Shown here: positions 36,945 to 46,011 of the stretch, in pieces | Layout: the number at the start of each line of letters is the position of its first letter | Position numbering within the stretch: the stretch's first letter is position 1 | Source: Oceanospirillum sediminis | Lineage (GTDB): Bacteria; Pseudomonadota; Gammaproteobacteria; Pseudomonadales; Halomonadaceae | Length of the DNA: 64,000 nucleotides | Assembly: GCF_014164585.1 (NCBI RefSeq) | Contig: NZ_JACJFM010000001.1 | Location: 248,001-312,000, forward strand | Reading direction: 5' to 3' | Translations under genes and position numbers: made by a program | Notes under the pieces: generated by a model | What the model was told of the DNA's origin: nothing | The model's input: only the letters and a program-made list of their open reading frames with translations | The model's database searches: none

Positions 36945-37000
36945 CTCTCCTGCGATAAACAGGATAGTACCGAAATGCTTTGTTCGGGTATGTATAACCG
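36945..37000 (+). repeat. Intergenic repeat, copy B
   Basis: Second copy of the repeat at 33673-33727, in the same orientation, in the gap between parC and the gene at 37033, where it ends 33 bp before the ATG. The copy may contribute to the promoter or leader of that gene. Confidence 0.5.
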
Positions 37001-37032
37001 GGTATCAATGACCGAATCTTCGAGTAAAGAAT

Positions 37033-37839
37033 ATGATTCTTACTGATTATACCTTTCGTCCCGACACAGACAGCCTGGCTGAAGAGAACTGCGCCGATGT
37101 CGCGAGAAAGCTGAAACAGGCCTATAACGACGTTCAGGATCACATCGTAATCAACAACCTGGTTGTTGATGTTTATGATCGGAAAATTACTGTCGATCAG
37201 GCGGTAATTCATACCTATGGCATCACCCTGATAAACAGCCGGACGCTGTATGGTAAGATTGAGGTGAACTATCGTCAGGAATGGTCACGCAGCGTAAAAG
37301 GCAGAGATATTCCTCTGGAAAACCCTACAGAACTGTATAAGCACGTCAGTAAAGCGCTCAGAGATTATCTGGTAAAACACACCGAAGATATTATGAGCAA
37401 ACACAACGGTGTGCAGAAAAACTTCGATGGCCTGCCAATTGAGCTGATGTTTATTCAGGCACCTAAGTCCAGCCTGCAGGGTAACGGAATCAACTCTTCT
37501 AATATTCTGTTTTCAGAACAACTGATACAGACCATTACACGACACTTTAACTCTTATAAAAAGCGAGTGTACCAGCAGTTTGGTGGCATGGACGTTTTCC
37601 GCTTTATGTCATCAGATATGTATGCCTGCGCCGATTTTCTGTTGGGTAAAGAGATCGATCGGGAAAGCTATCCAGTAGCTCAACCAGAACAGATGACAAA
37701 TGCCAGCCAGAGTACAACTTATAAGCCTGCCAAGCGCGTTATTGTCAGAACAAAACGGGTTGGCGGTGGCCCTGGTGTTATCAAAGCACGGGATATTAAA
37801 CCCAGTCGAAAAAAGCTATCGGCTGAAGGTGGAAAGTAA
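37033..37839 (+). CDS. Possible degenerate NERD-domain protein
   Basis: 268 residues, soluble. Residues about 20-140 follow the NERD (nuclease-related domain) pattern: helix LARKLKQAY-like, VINNLVVD, KITVDQAVIHTYGITLINSRTLYGKIEVNYRQEWSR, NPTELYKHVSKALRDYL. In NERD proteins the strand reads D...VIExK; here Asp is present, but E is Asn and K is Arg (INSRT), so nuclease activity is doubtful. The C-terminal part is basic (RVIVRTKRVGGGPGVIKARDIKPSRKKL), fitting nucleic-acid binding. The NERD call is by eye. Strong terminator follows. Confidence 0.5.
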   Translation: MILTDYTFRPDTDSLAEENCADVARKLKQAYNDVQDHIVINNLVVDVYDRKITVDQAVIHTYGITLINSRTLYGKIEVNYRQEWSRSVKGRDIPLENPTELYKHVSKALRDYLVKHTEDIMSKHNGVQKNFDGLPIELMFIQAPKSSLQGNGINSSNILFSEQLIQTITRHFNSYKKRVYQQFGGMDVFRFMSSDMYACADFLLGKEIDRESYPVAQPEQMTNASQSTTYKPAKRVIVRTKRVGGGPGVIKARDIKPSRKKLSAEGGK

Positions 37840-37892
37840 CGGCTGGTTCACATCAGGGTTATCAGACGAATTCATCGGATCATCCAGAAACA

Positions 37893-37924
37893 GAAACGGA
37901 GCATTCTGCTCCGTTTCGTTTTTT
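37893..37924 (+). terminator. Rho-independent terminator
   Basis: Perfect 11-bp stem (37893-37903 with 37907-37917), 3-nt loop, then GTTTTTT. It ends the preceding plus-strand gene and stands before the convergent MCP gene (stop 37947). Confidence 0.92.
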
Positions 37925-37946
37925 CATTACATGGTTAAAGCCTGCT

Positions 37947-39569
37947 TTACTTCAATCTGAACTGGCTTACCATTTTTTCCAACTGAACAGCCAGCTGCAA
38001 CAGGCTCTCACTTACCGCCACCCCTTGCTGAGCATCACTGGAAGTCTGTTCGGCAATCAGGCCAATCTCCTGAACACTTTTATTCACTTCAGCAGAAGCC
38101 TGCTCCTGCTGCTGTGCCGATATAGTCATCTGACTATTCAGAGCATTAATACCTGATACCGCTTCTGCAATCTCACTCAACGCATCAGAAACCTTCTGCA
38201 CTTCTTCAACGCTGGAATGCGTACTCTTCTGGGCACCTTCCATAACCTGAACAGCCTCTGCAACTTCCTGCTGCAACTGTTCAATGGTTTTGTGTACCTC
38301 CAGAGTTGATTCATGGGTCCGGTTCGCCAGAGAACGTACCTCATCGGCCACTACAGCAAAGCCTCGCCCTGCCTCACCCGCTCTGGCAGCTTCAATTGCA
38401 GCATTCAGAGCCAGCAAATTAGTCTGCTCTGCAATAGATGTAATCACATCCAGCACCGTACCAACTTCTGTACTGTAACCTCCAACTTTAGATATAACCT
38501 GAGAAGCCTGTTCAATCTCTCCAGTCAGATGGCTGATTGCCTGAATTGCTCTCTCTGTCATCTGATTGCCAATCTGAGCCTGCTGGTCTGCACTGGCAGA
38601 GGCTTCTGAAGCACTCTCAGCATAAGACTTCACTTCAAAAGCATTAGTCTCGACCTGCTGCATTGCACTGGCCACAGTATCCGTGCCCCTGCGCTGACTA
38701 TCGACAGCCGATACTGTCATTTCTGCAACCTGAGAGATACTTTCCGCAGCAGACTTAAGCTGGTGCGTCATACCTGCAACCTGCTGCATGCTTCCCCGGA
38801 AGCGACCCAGCATGTTATTAAATGCAGAGGCCAGTGCGCCAATCTCATCATTAGTGCTGGTATTTTGTACTTCTAGCGACAGGTCTGAATTTCTTTCCAC
38901 ATGCTGCATCACTTCTCTGACGTTATTCAGCGGCTTTACGATTAAACGACGCAGCAAATACAGAATAACGATAAAGCCTGCAGTAAACAGCAAAACCTGC
39001 GTGATGCCCAGACGCATCAGATTGGCACTGATATGACTATCCAGGGTGCCAAGCGAATAACTGACCCTGACTGCACCTAACACAGTACCTTCCGGTACAA
39101 TATGACACATCAGACAGTTTGTTCCCCGGTAGTCTTTACTTGCTATAATAGGATTCAGTACCGTCAGCACACGACCACTGTCTCCCTCTGATATCTGCGT
39201 AATTTTTTCACCTGAAATGGCTCTGCGATCCAGATCATCAGATATCTTTTCTTCAGGGAAACCCGGACCAAATACTTTATTGACCTCTTCACTTCTAATG
39301 ATGCGTGCATCCACCACATCAGGCTGGCTCATCACCTTTTTTCGCAAAATATCCCTGTTCTGCAATGTACCTGTAATCATCATGATGTTGACGGCATCAA
39401 AGTATGAATCTGCAGTATCCTGCGTGTGCTGCAGAATCACTTCCTCGACCATAGCTCGTTCATTCCTGACACTGAACACCATAGATACTACAAACACAAT
39501 CGCAAAGACCAGGAGCAGAGCGACCGTAATTTTGGTCTGTATTGATATTCCCGGGGAGGATTGACTCAT
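37947..39569 (-). CDS. Methyl-accepting chemotaxis protein with periplasmic c-type heme motif
   Basis: 540 residues. Membrane helix about 14-33, a periplasmic domain about 34-185, second helix about 190-208, HAMP about 209-262, then the MCP hairpin (tip [25 protein letters not shown]). The periplasmic domain contains CLMCH (Cys152, Cys155, His156), a covalent heme c attachment motif, in [24 protein letters not shown]-like heme-c chemoreceptors exist in Geobacter, where redox or ligand changes are sensed. This protein needs cytochrome c maturation enzymes in the periplasm. GGAGAG precedes the ATG. Monocistronic. Confidence 0.92.
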   Translation of the reverse strand: MSQSSPGISIQTKITVALLLVFAIVFVVSMVFSVRNERAMVEEVILQHTQDTADSYFDAVNIMMITGTLQNRDILRKKVMSQPDVVDARIIRSEEVNKVFGPGFPEEKISDDLDRRAISGEKITQISEGDSGRVLTVLNPIIASKDYRGTNCLMCHIVPEGTVLGAVRVSYSLGTLDSHISANLMRLGITQVLLFTAGFIVILYLLRRLIVKPLNNVREVMQHVERNSDLSLEVQNTSTNDEIGALASAFNNMLGRFRGSMQQVAGMTHQLKSAAESISQVAEMTVSAVDSQRRGTDTVASAMQQVETNAFEVKSYAESASEASASADQQAQIGNQMTERAIQAISHLTGEIEQASQVISKVGGYSTEVGTVLDVITSIAEQTNLLALNAAIEAARAGEAGRGFAVVADEVRSLANRTHESTLEVHKTIEQLQQEVAEAVQVMEGAQKSTHSSVEEVQKVSDALSEIAEAVSGINALNSQMTISAQQQEQASAEVNKSVQEIGLIAEQTSSDAQQGVAVSESLLQLAVQLEKMVSQFRLK

Positions 39570-39704
39570 ATTGCTCTCCGCATGATTATTTGATTAAGCG
39601 CAATTTTTTTATTATTTGATATTTGTTTTAGACCCATATGATTGAAAAGTCATTGGGTTATTTAATAATGTTTTTAGCATACATATTACAAGCCCGGTTA
39701 TTCT

Positions 39705-39718
39705 TGTACCAAAGTACA
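39705..39718. promoter_or_regulatory. Operator-like palindrome ahead of the prephenate dehydratase gene
   Basis: TGTAC-N4-GTACA palindrome about 70 bp upstream of the GTG start, in the divergent gap. It is loosely similar to TyrR/PhhR half-sites (TGTAAA...TTTACA) but not a full match, so regulation by aromatic amino acids is only a possibility. Confidence 0.3.
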
Positions 39719-39789
39719 TAAAAAAGAACAGAGCAGGCTTTGTTTTTTGTATGGGTCTTGTAACCTAAGTTCTAGCAAGGAAGATTTCC

Positions 39790-40674
39790 GTGTCAGAGAT
39801 CAATATTTCTACCGCCGACGCCGATCAGATCATCGCTTTTCAGGGCCATCCGGGGGCTTATTCACATCTGTCCTGCCGAAAAGCCCGGCCAGGAATGACC
39901 CCAATTCCATGCGGCAGTTTTACCGAAGCCATGCAGAAAGTAGAGAAAGGGGAGGCGGCCCTGGCCATGATTCCTATCGAAAACTCTACAGCAGGACGCG
40001 TTGAAGAAATTTATCGCCAGCTGCCCAGAACTCAGCTGTCTATTATCGGTGAACATTTTGAAAGTATTAACCACTGTCTGATTGGACTGAAAGGCAGCAC
40101 ACTGGATGAAATCCGCACAGTTTGCTCCCACCCACAAGCTTTAGCACAATGTGATAACAATATTATGAAACTGGGTCTGGAGACTGATGTTAAATCAGAT
40201 ACCGCCGGTGCGGCTCACGAAATTATGCAGCTGCAGGATAAGAGCCGGGCTGCGATTGCATCGTCTCTGGCTGCCGAGCTTTACAAGATGGATATTCTGA
40301 AAGAGAATTTTCAGGATCATGATGGCAATACCACTCGTTTTATCATTCTGTCCCGTGAAGCGGCTACACCGGATTATCAACCAGGTCAGAAGTATGTGAC
40401 CTCACTGATGTTCCGCGTACGCAACCTGCCTGCAGCCTTGTATAAAGCGATGGGAGGCTTTGCAACCAACAATATCAATATGGTCAAAATGGAAAGCTAC
40501 ATGGATACAGGCAGCTTCCAGGCCACCTCTTTTTATCTGGATGTAGAGGCCCATCAGCTGGACCAGGGAATGATTAACGCCCTGGAAGAGCTGGCATTTT
40601 TTGCCCAGGATATTCGTATTCTGGGTACATATAAGCCTCATCCATGGCGTCAGCAGGGACGTTCGCTATCCTGA
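39790..40674 (+). CDS. pheA: Prephenate dehydratase, stand-alone (alphaproteobacterial type)
   Basis: Converts prephenate to phenylpyruvate for phenylalanine synthesis. 294 residues, no chorismate mutase domain. Catalytic region: AFQGHPGAYSHLSCRKA, ALAMIPIENSTAGRVEEIY, TAGAAHEIM, NTTRFIIL (catalytic Thr in TRF). C-terminal ACT domain (about 205-285; LPAALYKAMGGFATNNINMVKMESY) for Phe feedback. The wording AFQG-PGAYSH...CR, MIPIENS-AGRV and SHPQALAQC is that of alphaproteobacterial enzymes. Most gammaproteobacteria fuse this domain to chorismate mutase (P-protein). GTG start with AGGAAG upstream. Confidence 0.93.
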   Translation: MSEINISTADADQIIAFQGHPGAYSHLSCRKARPGMTPIPCGSFTEAMQKVEKGEAALAMIPIENSTAGRVEEIYRQLPRTQLSIIGEHFESINHCLIGLKGSTLDEIRTVCSHPQALAQCDNNIMKLGLETDVKSDTAGAAHEIMQLQDKSRAAIASSLAAELYKMDILKENFQDHDGNTTRFIILSREAATPDYQPGQKYVTSLMFRVRNLPAALYKAMGGFATNNINMVKMESYMDTGSFQATSFYLDVEAHQLDQGMINALEELAFFAQDIRILGTYKPHPWRQQGRSLS

Positions 40675-40720
40675 TTATCGGTCAGGTCGTGGCACGGGTT
40701 CAGATGAACGATATAAAAGA

Positions 40721-40744
40721 GCCTGCCAGATGGCAGGCTTTTTT
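40721..40744 (+). terminator. Rho-independent terminator after pheA
   Basis: Perfect 8-bp GC-rich stem (40721-40728 with 40731-40738), 2-nt centre, then TTTTTT. Classic terminator between convergent genes. Confidence 0.92.
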
Positions 40745-40763
40745 ATTCAGAAAACGCATCCGA

Positions 40764-41060
40764 TCACTGATTATAGGTAGCAGGGTCAATCCATACGCCC
40801 AGGGAGTTACGATCAATCCAGCGGCCTTTGGCCGTTTCTTTATAACGAAAAACGACAATATCACCAACAGATACTGACAGTTCAGGTTCTTCAGTCTGAT
40901 AGGAAAACTCTTCGCCATCCACTTGCAGGGTATGGCGATAAAGCTCAGGCATCCCCAGCCATTCCTGGAAAGGCCCTTCCGTCGAAACCGATTCCAGTGT
41001 TCCCTTGCCCTGCAGTTTTGGAGTACGGGCCCGACGCCCACCGCGGAAGTTACCAGCCAT
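40764..41060 (-). CDS. Hypothetical small protein
   Basis: 98 residues, basic N-terminus (MAGNFRGGRRARTPKLQG) then strand-rich segments (ESVSTEGPFQEWL, LYRHTLQVDGEEFSYQTE, LSVSVGDIVVFRYKE, GRWIDRNSLGVWIDPATY) suggesting a small beta barrel of OB/SH3 type. No family recognised. A start at 41060 is reasonable though the frame opens with Gly-rich sequence, and no strong ribosome site is visible. It follows dnaB in the opposite gene order (dnaB is upstream at higher coordinates) with a 143-bp gap. Confidence 0.6.
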   Translation of the reverse strand: MAGNFRGGRRARTPKLQGKGTLESVSTEGPFQEWLGMPELYRHTLQVDGEEFSYQTEEPELSVSVGDIVVFRYKETAKGRWIDRNSLGVWIDPATYNQ

Positions 41061-41203
41061 GAAGATTCCTCAGCATCTGTTAGTTTTCATCTGAAATTAA
41101 GGCAGGGGATTATAGAGTGTATTTATAAACAGACAAGGTTTTACCCTGAATTCACTCTGTTTACCCGACAAATAGTTAAACCGTAAAATGAAGCATAGAC
41201 GAT

Positions 41204-42607
41204 TTATTCATCTGAACCACTCATCGCAGCGTACTGGCTGTAATGCTCCGGTGCCAGATCTTCAAAACGGGTAAACTGTCCCCGGAAAGCCAGATGAACC
41301 GTACCAATAGGTCCATTACGCTGCTTACCGATAATCACTTCTGCCAGGCCCTTATTATTCTCATCTTCTTTGTTATACACCTCATCCCGGTAGATAAAGG
41401 CAATAACATCCGCATCCTGCTCAATCGCTCCGGATTCACGCAGATCTGACATGACAGGACGCTTATTCGGACGCTGCTCCAGACTCCGGTTAAGCTGAGA
41501 CAGAGCAATTACCGGGCAGTTAAACTCTTTTGCCAGAGCCTTCAGAGAACGGGAGATTTCAGAAATCTCTGCCGTACGATTATCAGATAACCCTGGAACC
41601 CGCATTAACTGGAGGTAATCGATCATCACCAGACCGATGTCACCATTTTCCCGATAAAGTCTGCGCACACGGGAACGCATTTCATTCGGTGTCAGTGCTG
41701 GCGTATCATCAATAAACATCGGCCGCTCCTGTAACAGGTTCACGGCAGACATCAGGCGGGGCCAGTCTTCATCTCCCAGCTTACCAGTACGTACCTTGCT
41801 CTGATCAATCCTCCCCAGAGAGGACAGCATACGCAGCATCAGGGAATCATTGGGCATTTCCATACTGAAAACGACAACCACCTTATCCTGAGAGAGCGCC
41901 ACATTCTCGACAATATTCATGGCAAAGGTGGTTTTACCCATAGAAGGACGACCGGCGACGATAACCAGATCAGATGGCTGCAACCCGGAAGTCATGCCAT
42001 CCAGATCCTTAAAGCCAGTGCTGATACCTGTCATGGCTGAGTCGAGCTTATACAGCTCGTCAATCTTCTCAACCGTCTTTTTCAGAATACTGACCATGCC
42101 CTCAGGGCCGCCAAATTTTGGCCGGGATTCAGAAATTTCAAATACCAGACGCTCAGCTTCATTCAGCAACTCATCAGACGTTCGCCCCTGAGTATCAAAA
42201 GAGTTTTCTGCAATCTTATTGGATGCTCTGATCAGCTGACGCAGGGTTGAACGCTCACGGACAATTTCAGCATATGCCACAATATTACTGGCGGATGGCG
42301 TGTTTCTGGCCAGCTCTGCCAGATAGGCCAGCCCACCAATCTGCTCCAGTTCATTTTTCTGATCCAGAATCTCTGAAATCGTCACCACATCGAAAGGCTG
42401 AGCCTTCTCAGCCAGTCCTTCCATCGCCATAAAAATCAGCTGATGATCCTTACGATAGAAGTCATTGGCTGTAATACGTTCAGCCACACCATCCCAGGCT
42501 TCATTATCCAGTAGCATGCCACCGAGCACTGAACGCTCAGCTTCCAGTGAATGAGGAGGGACTTTCAGTGCTTCTGTTTGATTATCGACAGATGATCGCT
42601 CAGACAT
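41204..42607 (-). CDS. dnaB: Replicative DNA helicase DnaB
   Basis: Hexameric helicase at replication forks. 467 residues. N-terminal DnaB domain about 15-120 (PPHSLEAERSVLGGMLLD). RecA-type core with Walker A GRPSMGKT at 219-226, Walker B (LVMIDYLQLM) and arginine finger region (SQLNRSLEQRPNKRPVMSDLRESGAIEQDADVI). No intein. It follows rplI, the usual gammaproteobacterial order, but is separated from it by a strong terminator, so it has its own promoter. Confidence 0.98.
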   Translation of the reverse strand: MSERSSVDNQTEALKVPPHSLEAERSVLGGMLLDNEAWDGVAERITANDFYRKDHQLIFMAMEGLAEKAQPFDVVTISEILDQKNELEQIGGLAYLAELARNTPSASNIVAYAEIVRERSTLRQLIRASNKIAENSFDTQGRTSDELLNEAERLVFEISESRPKFGGPEGMVSILKKTVEKIDELYKLDSAMTGISTGFKDLDGMTSGLQPSDLVIVAGRPSMGKTTFAMNIVENVALSQDKVVVVFSMEMPNDSLMLRMLSSLGRIDQSKVRTGKLGDEDWPRLMSAVNLLQERPMFIDDTPALTPNEMRSRVRRLYRENGDIGLVMIDYLQLMRVPGLSDNRTAEISEISRSLKALAKEFNCPVIALSQLNRSLEQRPNKRPVMSDLRESGAIEQDADVIAFIYRDEVYNKEDENNKGLAEVIIGKQRNGPIGTVHLAFRGQFTRFEDLAPEHYSQYAAMSGSDE

Positions 42608-42725
42608 GAGACAGAACTTCTCCGGGAGTTATACAGACAAGGAGGCCCTGACAGGGCAAGTGCAGTGGAAGTTTAGCCGGAAGTATTCAGAGAATCATCT
42701 CTGGCTACCAAAGATCAGCGATAAA

Positions 42726-42757
42726 AAAAGGCACATGGCTTACGCCATGTGCCTTTT
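42726..42757 (-). terminator. rplI operon terminator
   Basis: Perfect 14-bp inverted repeat (42726-42739 with 42744-42757), 4-nt loop, and seven T next on the minus strand. It lies 21 bp past the rplI stop and closes the rpsF operon. Confidence 0.95.
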
Positions 42758-42777
42758 AAGAATCAGATAATCTGATC

Positions 42778-43227
42778 TTAGTCTTCTGCTTCAACAATAA
42801 TGCGAACAGCAGTAGTCACATCGCTATGCAGCTGGATAGCAACGTCAAATTCGCCAACAGTACGGATAGGACCTTCTGGCAGACGAACTTCGCTCTTAGC
42901 TACATCGATGCCTGCTGCGCAGATTGCGTCAGCCAGATCACGAGTACCGATAGAACCGAACAGTTTGCCTTCGTCACCTGCTTTAGCAACGATAGACAGT
43001 TCGATCTCTTCCAGTGCTTCAGCGCGAGCTTCAGCAGCTGCTTTAATTTCAGCAGCCTGAGCTTCCAGTTCAGCACGACGTGCTTCAAATTCAGCAATGT
43101 TTGCTGCCGTTGCCATTACAGCTTTGCCATAAGGCAGCAGAAAGTTACGGCCAAAACCGGCTTTAACGGATACTTTGTCGCCTAAGCCACCCAGTTTGCC
43201 AACTTTCTCGAGCAGGATAACTTCCAT
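42778..43227 (-). CDS. rplI: Large ribosomal subunit protein bL9
   Basis: 149 residues, normal length. N-terminal domain [36 protein letters not shown] binds 23S rRNA; the long connecting helix is Ala/Glu-rich (about 40-75); the C-terminal domain contains [16 protein letters not shown]. Last gene of the rpsF-rpsR-DUF2232-rplI operon. GAGAGG precedes the ATG. Confidence 0.98.
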   Translation of the reverse strand: MEVILLEKVGKLGGLGDKVSVKAGFGRNFLLPYGKAVMATAANIAEFEARRAELEAQAAEIKAAAEARAEALEEIELSIVAKAGDEGKLFGSIGTRDLADAICAAGIDVAKSEVRLPEGPIRTVGEFDVAIQLHSDVTTAVRIIVEAED

Positions 43228-43253
43228 CTCGTAAACCTCTCTTTATTTTATGG

Positions 43254-44114
43254 CTACAGGTCAGTTTTACCTGTCGTCAGCCTCTGACGAAAATTCAGAG
43301 CACTGTCCAGAAAAGCCACAAAAATCATAAATACGTACAGTGAGTGTCCCATGATAAACAGTAATACATAGAAAACAGTTAACCAGGTCTTACTCAATTG
43401 TTTGATCGTTACAACACCATGGACTAAAGCGATACAGGCCAACGCCAGCGGTATAGTCAGAGAGGGAATCCATTTCAGCGCCTCCGGTGTCACACCTGCG
43501 CCAAAAACAATCACGATTCCCAGAGTCAGTGCACTCCATACAGATAATCTGAGCTGATGGAATTCCAGCTGGAAGCCACCGGGATTAAACTCTCTTGCTT
43601 GCCACCACCTAGCCAGAATGAGGCTTAACGCCATCACCAGAGTATGGAAAGCAGAAATCATACCGGTAAAGGTATTGATCAGAAACTGATCAAGCTGAAT
43701 ACCGGCCTGTTCAGCCAGCCCTTCACTGCCACTGATCATTTCACGCCCCAGCTCTGCAAGCTGAGACATAATCTCAGGCGGCAACCATTCAACTGTACTG
43801 CCGGTTATAGCTCCCATCACGGCACCAGCCACCAGAGTCTGAGACCAGCTGACTGTGCTCCTCAGCACCATAGCCATCAGCATAACGCCTATGATGACCA
43901 GTGCGGGGGTTGGATCGCCCTGACTTAACCAGAAAACAGCAGGCAGTGAGCCCCAGAGCATCACAGTGCTGCCTTCCTGACTCCCCTTTCTCAGGGTAAT
44001 CAAACCAACTACAGCTGCAGCAACCCAGAAACACATGGGTATAGCTGCACCCATCGCTGTAGCGATAATCGCGTTAGTTCGCGATGTCAGTGCATATGTT
44101 GCGATAAACCGCAT
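43254..44114 (-). CDS. DUF2232 integral membrane protein
   Basis: 286 residues, about eight hydrophobic segments. The start is Arg/Thr-rich (MRFIATYALTSRTNAIIAT). A gene for a YybS/DUF2232-like membrane protein in this position, between rpsR and rplI, is conserved in Pseudomonas and relatives; function unknown. A hydrophobic block with ALALACIALVHGV and a C-terminal FLDSALNFRQRL are seen. Translationally close to neighbours (26 bp to rplI, 26 bp to rpsR). Confidence 0.9.
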   Translation of the reverse strand: MRFIATYALTSRTNAIIATAMGAAIPMCFWVAAAVVGLITLRKGSQEGSTVMLWGSLPAVFWLSQGDPTPALVIIGVMLMAMVLRSTVSWSQTLVAGAVMGAITGSTVEWLPPEIMSQLAELGREMISGSEGLAEQAGIQLDQFLINTFTGMISAFHTLVMALSLILARWWQAREFNPGGFQLEFHQLRLSVWSALTLGIVIVFGAGVTPEALKWIPSLTIPLALACIALVHGVVTIKQLSKTWLTVFYVLLFIMGHSLYVFMIFVAFLDSALNFRQRLTTGKTDL

Positions 44115-44139
44115 GCACCTGCCTTATATCGTTTCAGAA

Positions 44140-44367
44140 TTACTGGTGGCTGTCAGTGTATGGCAGCAGAGCCAGGTAGCGGGCGCGCTTGATAGCGGTA
44201 GCCAGCTGACGCTGATAGCGTGCTTTAGTACCAGTAATACGGCTAGGAACGATCTTACCAGTTTCAGTGATGTAGCTTTTCAGAGTTTCGATGTCTTTAT
44301 AATCGATCTGATCTACACCTTCAGCAGTGAAACGGCAGAACTTGCGACGACGGAAAAAACGTGCCAT
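44140..44367 (-). CDS. rpsR: Small ribosomal subunit protein bS18
   Basis: 75 residues. [13 protein letters not shown] at the start and [52 protein letters not shown] match bS18. ATG at 44367 has GGGGAG upstream; the frame extends to 44382 but that start is not used. It forms a heterodimer with bS6, encoded just upstream, on the 16S platform. Confidence 0.98.
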   Translation of the reverse strand: MARFFRRRKFCRFTAEGVDQIDYKDIETLKSYITETGKIVPSRITGTKARYQRQLATAIKRARYLALLPYTDSHQ

Positions 44368-44395
44368 GGATATACTCCCCAAAAGTCTTTAATGA

Positions 44396-44815
44396 TTACT
44401 CTTCAGAATCTGCAGCTTCGTCAGCTTCGTCTTCGTTAGATTCAACAGCTTCTGGAGCACGCTCAGCTTTACGCTCGTCACGACGATCTTCGCGAGAGGC
44501 TTCAGCTTTAACTGGAGATGCTTCGGTTACAGCGTCTTTAGTACGAACAACCAGGTTACGGATGATCGCATCGTTGTAACGGAAAATACCAGTCAGCTCA
44601 TCTACTACTTCGCTAGTAGATTCAATGTTCATCAGAACATAGTGTGCTTTGTGGATTTTGTTAATCGGGTAAGCCAGGTGACGACGACCCCAATCTTCCA
44701 GACGATGAACCGCACCACCATTTTCCTGTACCAGGCTGGTGTAACGCTCGATCATAGCTGGAACCTGTTCGCTCTGGTCCGGGTGAACCATGAACACAAC
44801 TTCGTAATGACGCAT
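44396..44815 (-). CDS. rpsF: Small ribosomal subunit protein bS6
   Basis: 139 residues. [57 protein letters not shown] and [12 protein letters not shown] match bS6. The tail (about 105-139) is low-complexity and charged ([11 protein letters not shown]..., ending [11 protein letters not shown]); E. coli S6 also has an acidic tail that RimK can extend. First gene of the operon, preceded by a leader hairpin and strong promoter. AAGGAG precedes the ATG. Confidence 0.98.
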   Translation of the reverse strand: MRHYEVVFMVHPDQSEQVPAMIERYTSLVQENGGAVHRLEDWGRRHLAYPINKIHKAHYVLMNIESTSEVVDELTGIFRYNDAIIRNLVVRTKDAVTEASPVKAEASREDRRDERKAERAPEAVESNEDEADEAADSEE

Positions 44816-44837
44816 TATAGCTCCTTACGGTTTTACA

Positions 44838-44868
44838 GCTTCTCCAAAGGGTAAATTCCCGGAAAAGC
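44838..44868 (-). promoter_or_regulatory. rpsF leader hairpin, candidate S6:S18 autoregulatory site
   Basis: In the rpsF 5' UTR the minus strand folds as an 8-bp outer stem (44861-44868 with 44838-44845, one G-U), a 3-bp GGG/CCC inner stem, a 6-nt loop and a 3-nt asymmetric bulge, with CCG at the junction. The S6:S18 complex is known to bind a bulged CCG-containing hairpin in rpsF leaders to repress its own operon. Match is structural, by eye. Confidence 0.5.
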
Positions 44869-44906
44869 AAGGAGTGGAAAGAAACATTGTTCTAAAGAAC
44901 CGCGGG

Positions 44907-44935
44907 ATTATACAGATACCCCTCGGAGCATACAA
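44907..44935 (-). promoter_or_regulatory. rpsF operon promoter
   Basis: On the minus strand: TTGTAT (44930-44935), 17-bp spacer, perfect TATAAT (44907-44912). The start would fall near 44900, giving a leader of about 85 nt containing the candidate S6:S18 hairpin. Confidence 0.75.
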
Positions 44936-45006
44936 GTAATATTTCAGTCAAACAGCCATCTGACTTTTAAAACAGCAAAATCAGTCTTTAAAAGACGATG
45001 TAATGT

Positions 45007-45846
45007 TCAGCTATCACAAATCTGCCGCTGACGTACCGCTTCATACAGACAAACACCGGTTGCAACAGACACATTCAGACTGCTGACTTCGCCAGCCATC
45101 GGCAGTTTAACCAGCTGATCGCACTGCTCACGGGTCAGACGACGCATCCCCTTACCTTCCGCCCCCATCACCAGGGCAACAGGCCCTTTCAGATCAGCCT
45201 GATACAGACTCTGCTCTGCTTCTCCCGCTGTACCTATAATCCAGATACCGGCCTGCTGCAGCTCTTTCATAGTTCTGGCCAGATTGGTCACCATCACCAG
45301 AGGCATCACTTCTGCTGCGCCACAGGCGACTTTTCGTACAGTCGCATTCAGGCTGGCAGACTTATCCTTTGGCACAATCACAGCATGGGCACCGGCTGCG
45401 TCGGCAGTACGCAGGCAGGCTCCGAGATTATGAGGATCCGTCACACCGTCCAGAATAACCAGCAAAGGCTGCTCAGTCTGTTCCAGCATAGCCATCAGCC
45501 AGCTGTCAGTGTAAGCCTTCAGAGGCTTACAGATTGCAACAACCCCCTGATGTACCCCTTCTCCGGCCAGGTCATCCAACTGGTCACGCTCTGCATAGCT
45601 CAGCTTCAGCCCCAGTTGTTCTGCACTGCTTACAATATACTGAATCTTTTCATCATCCCGGTTTTCAAGCAGTTTCAGCTCAATAATCTGCTCAGGCTGA
45701 CGTTTCAGCATACTGGTGACGGCATGAATACCAAATGCAGCTTCTATCGCTGGACGCTTATCCCCCTGTCGACGGTCATTGCGCTTATGAGATTTATTGC
45801 CCTGATGTTTTCGTGGCTGACGCCCCTGATCATTCTGATGTTTCAC
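45007..45846 (-). CDS. rlmB: 23S rRNA 2'-O-ribose methyltransferase (G2251) RlmB
   Basis: 279 residues. SpoU family knot: [49 protein letters not shown], and [27 protein letters not shown]. Modifies G2251 in the P-loop of 23S rRNA. The N-terminus has a 33-residue Lys/Arg/Gln/Asn-rich extension ([20 protein letters not shown]) absent from E. coli RlmB, which begins near [13 protein letters not shown] start at 45846 with AGGA about 11 bases upstream; a start nearer the domain lacks an obvious codon. It follows rnr, as usual. Confidence 0.95.
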   Translation of the reverse strand: MKHQNDQGRQPRKHQGNKSHKRNDRRQGDKRPAIEAAFGIHAVTSMLKRQPEQIIELKLLENRDDEKIQYIVSSAEQLGLKLSYAERDQLDDLAGEGVHQGVVAICKPLKAYTDSWLMAMLEQTEQPLLVILDGVTDPHNLGACLRTADAAGAHAVIVPKDKSASLNATVRKVACGAAEVMPLVMVTNLARTMKELQQAGIWIIGTAGEAEQSLYQADLKGPVALVMGAEGKGMRRLTREQCDQLVKLPMAGEVSSLNVSVATGVCLYEAVRQRQICDS

Positions 45847-45949
45847 GTTCTGATGATTCCTGATAACTCTGCCAGTCCGGCAGGGTTAATATTGCAGTCC
45901 CCGGCCTTTGATATGCAGTATACCGGGATGACCTGATCTTTAATCTATA

Positions 45950-45985
45950 TCTGTCTGGCCAGCCCGCACAAACTGGCCAGACAGA
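45950..45985. terminator. rnr-rlmB intergenic hairpin
   Basis: Perfect 13-bp stem (45950-45962 with 45973-45985) and 10-nt loop, 27 bp past the rnr stop. No T tract. It may reduce readthrough into rlmB or protect the rnr 3' end. Confidence 0.55.
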
Positions 45986-46011
45986 TTCCACCGGAGAATC
46001 TGCGATAAATA

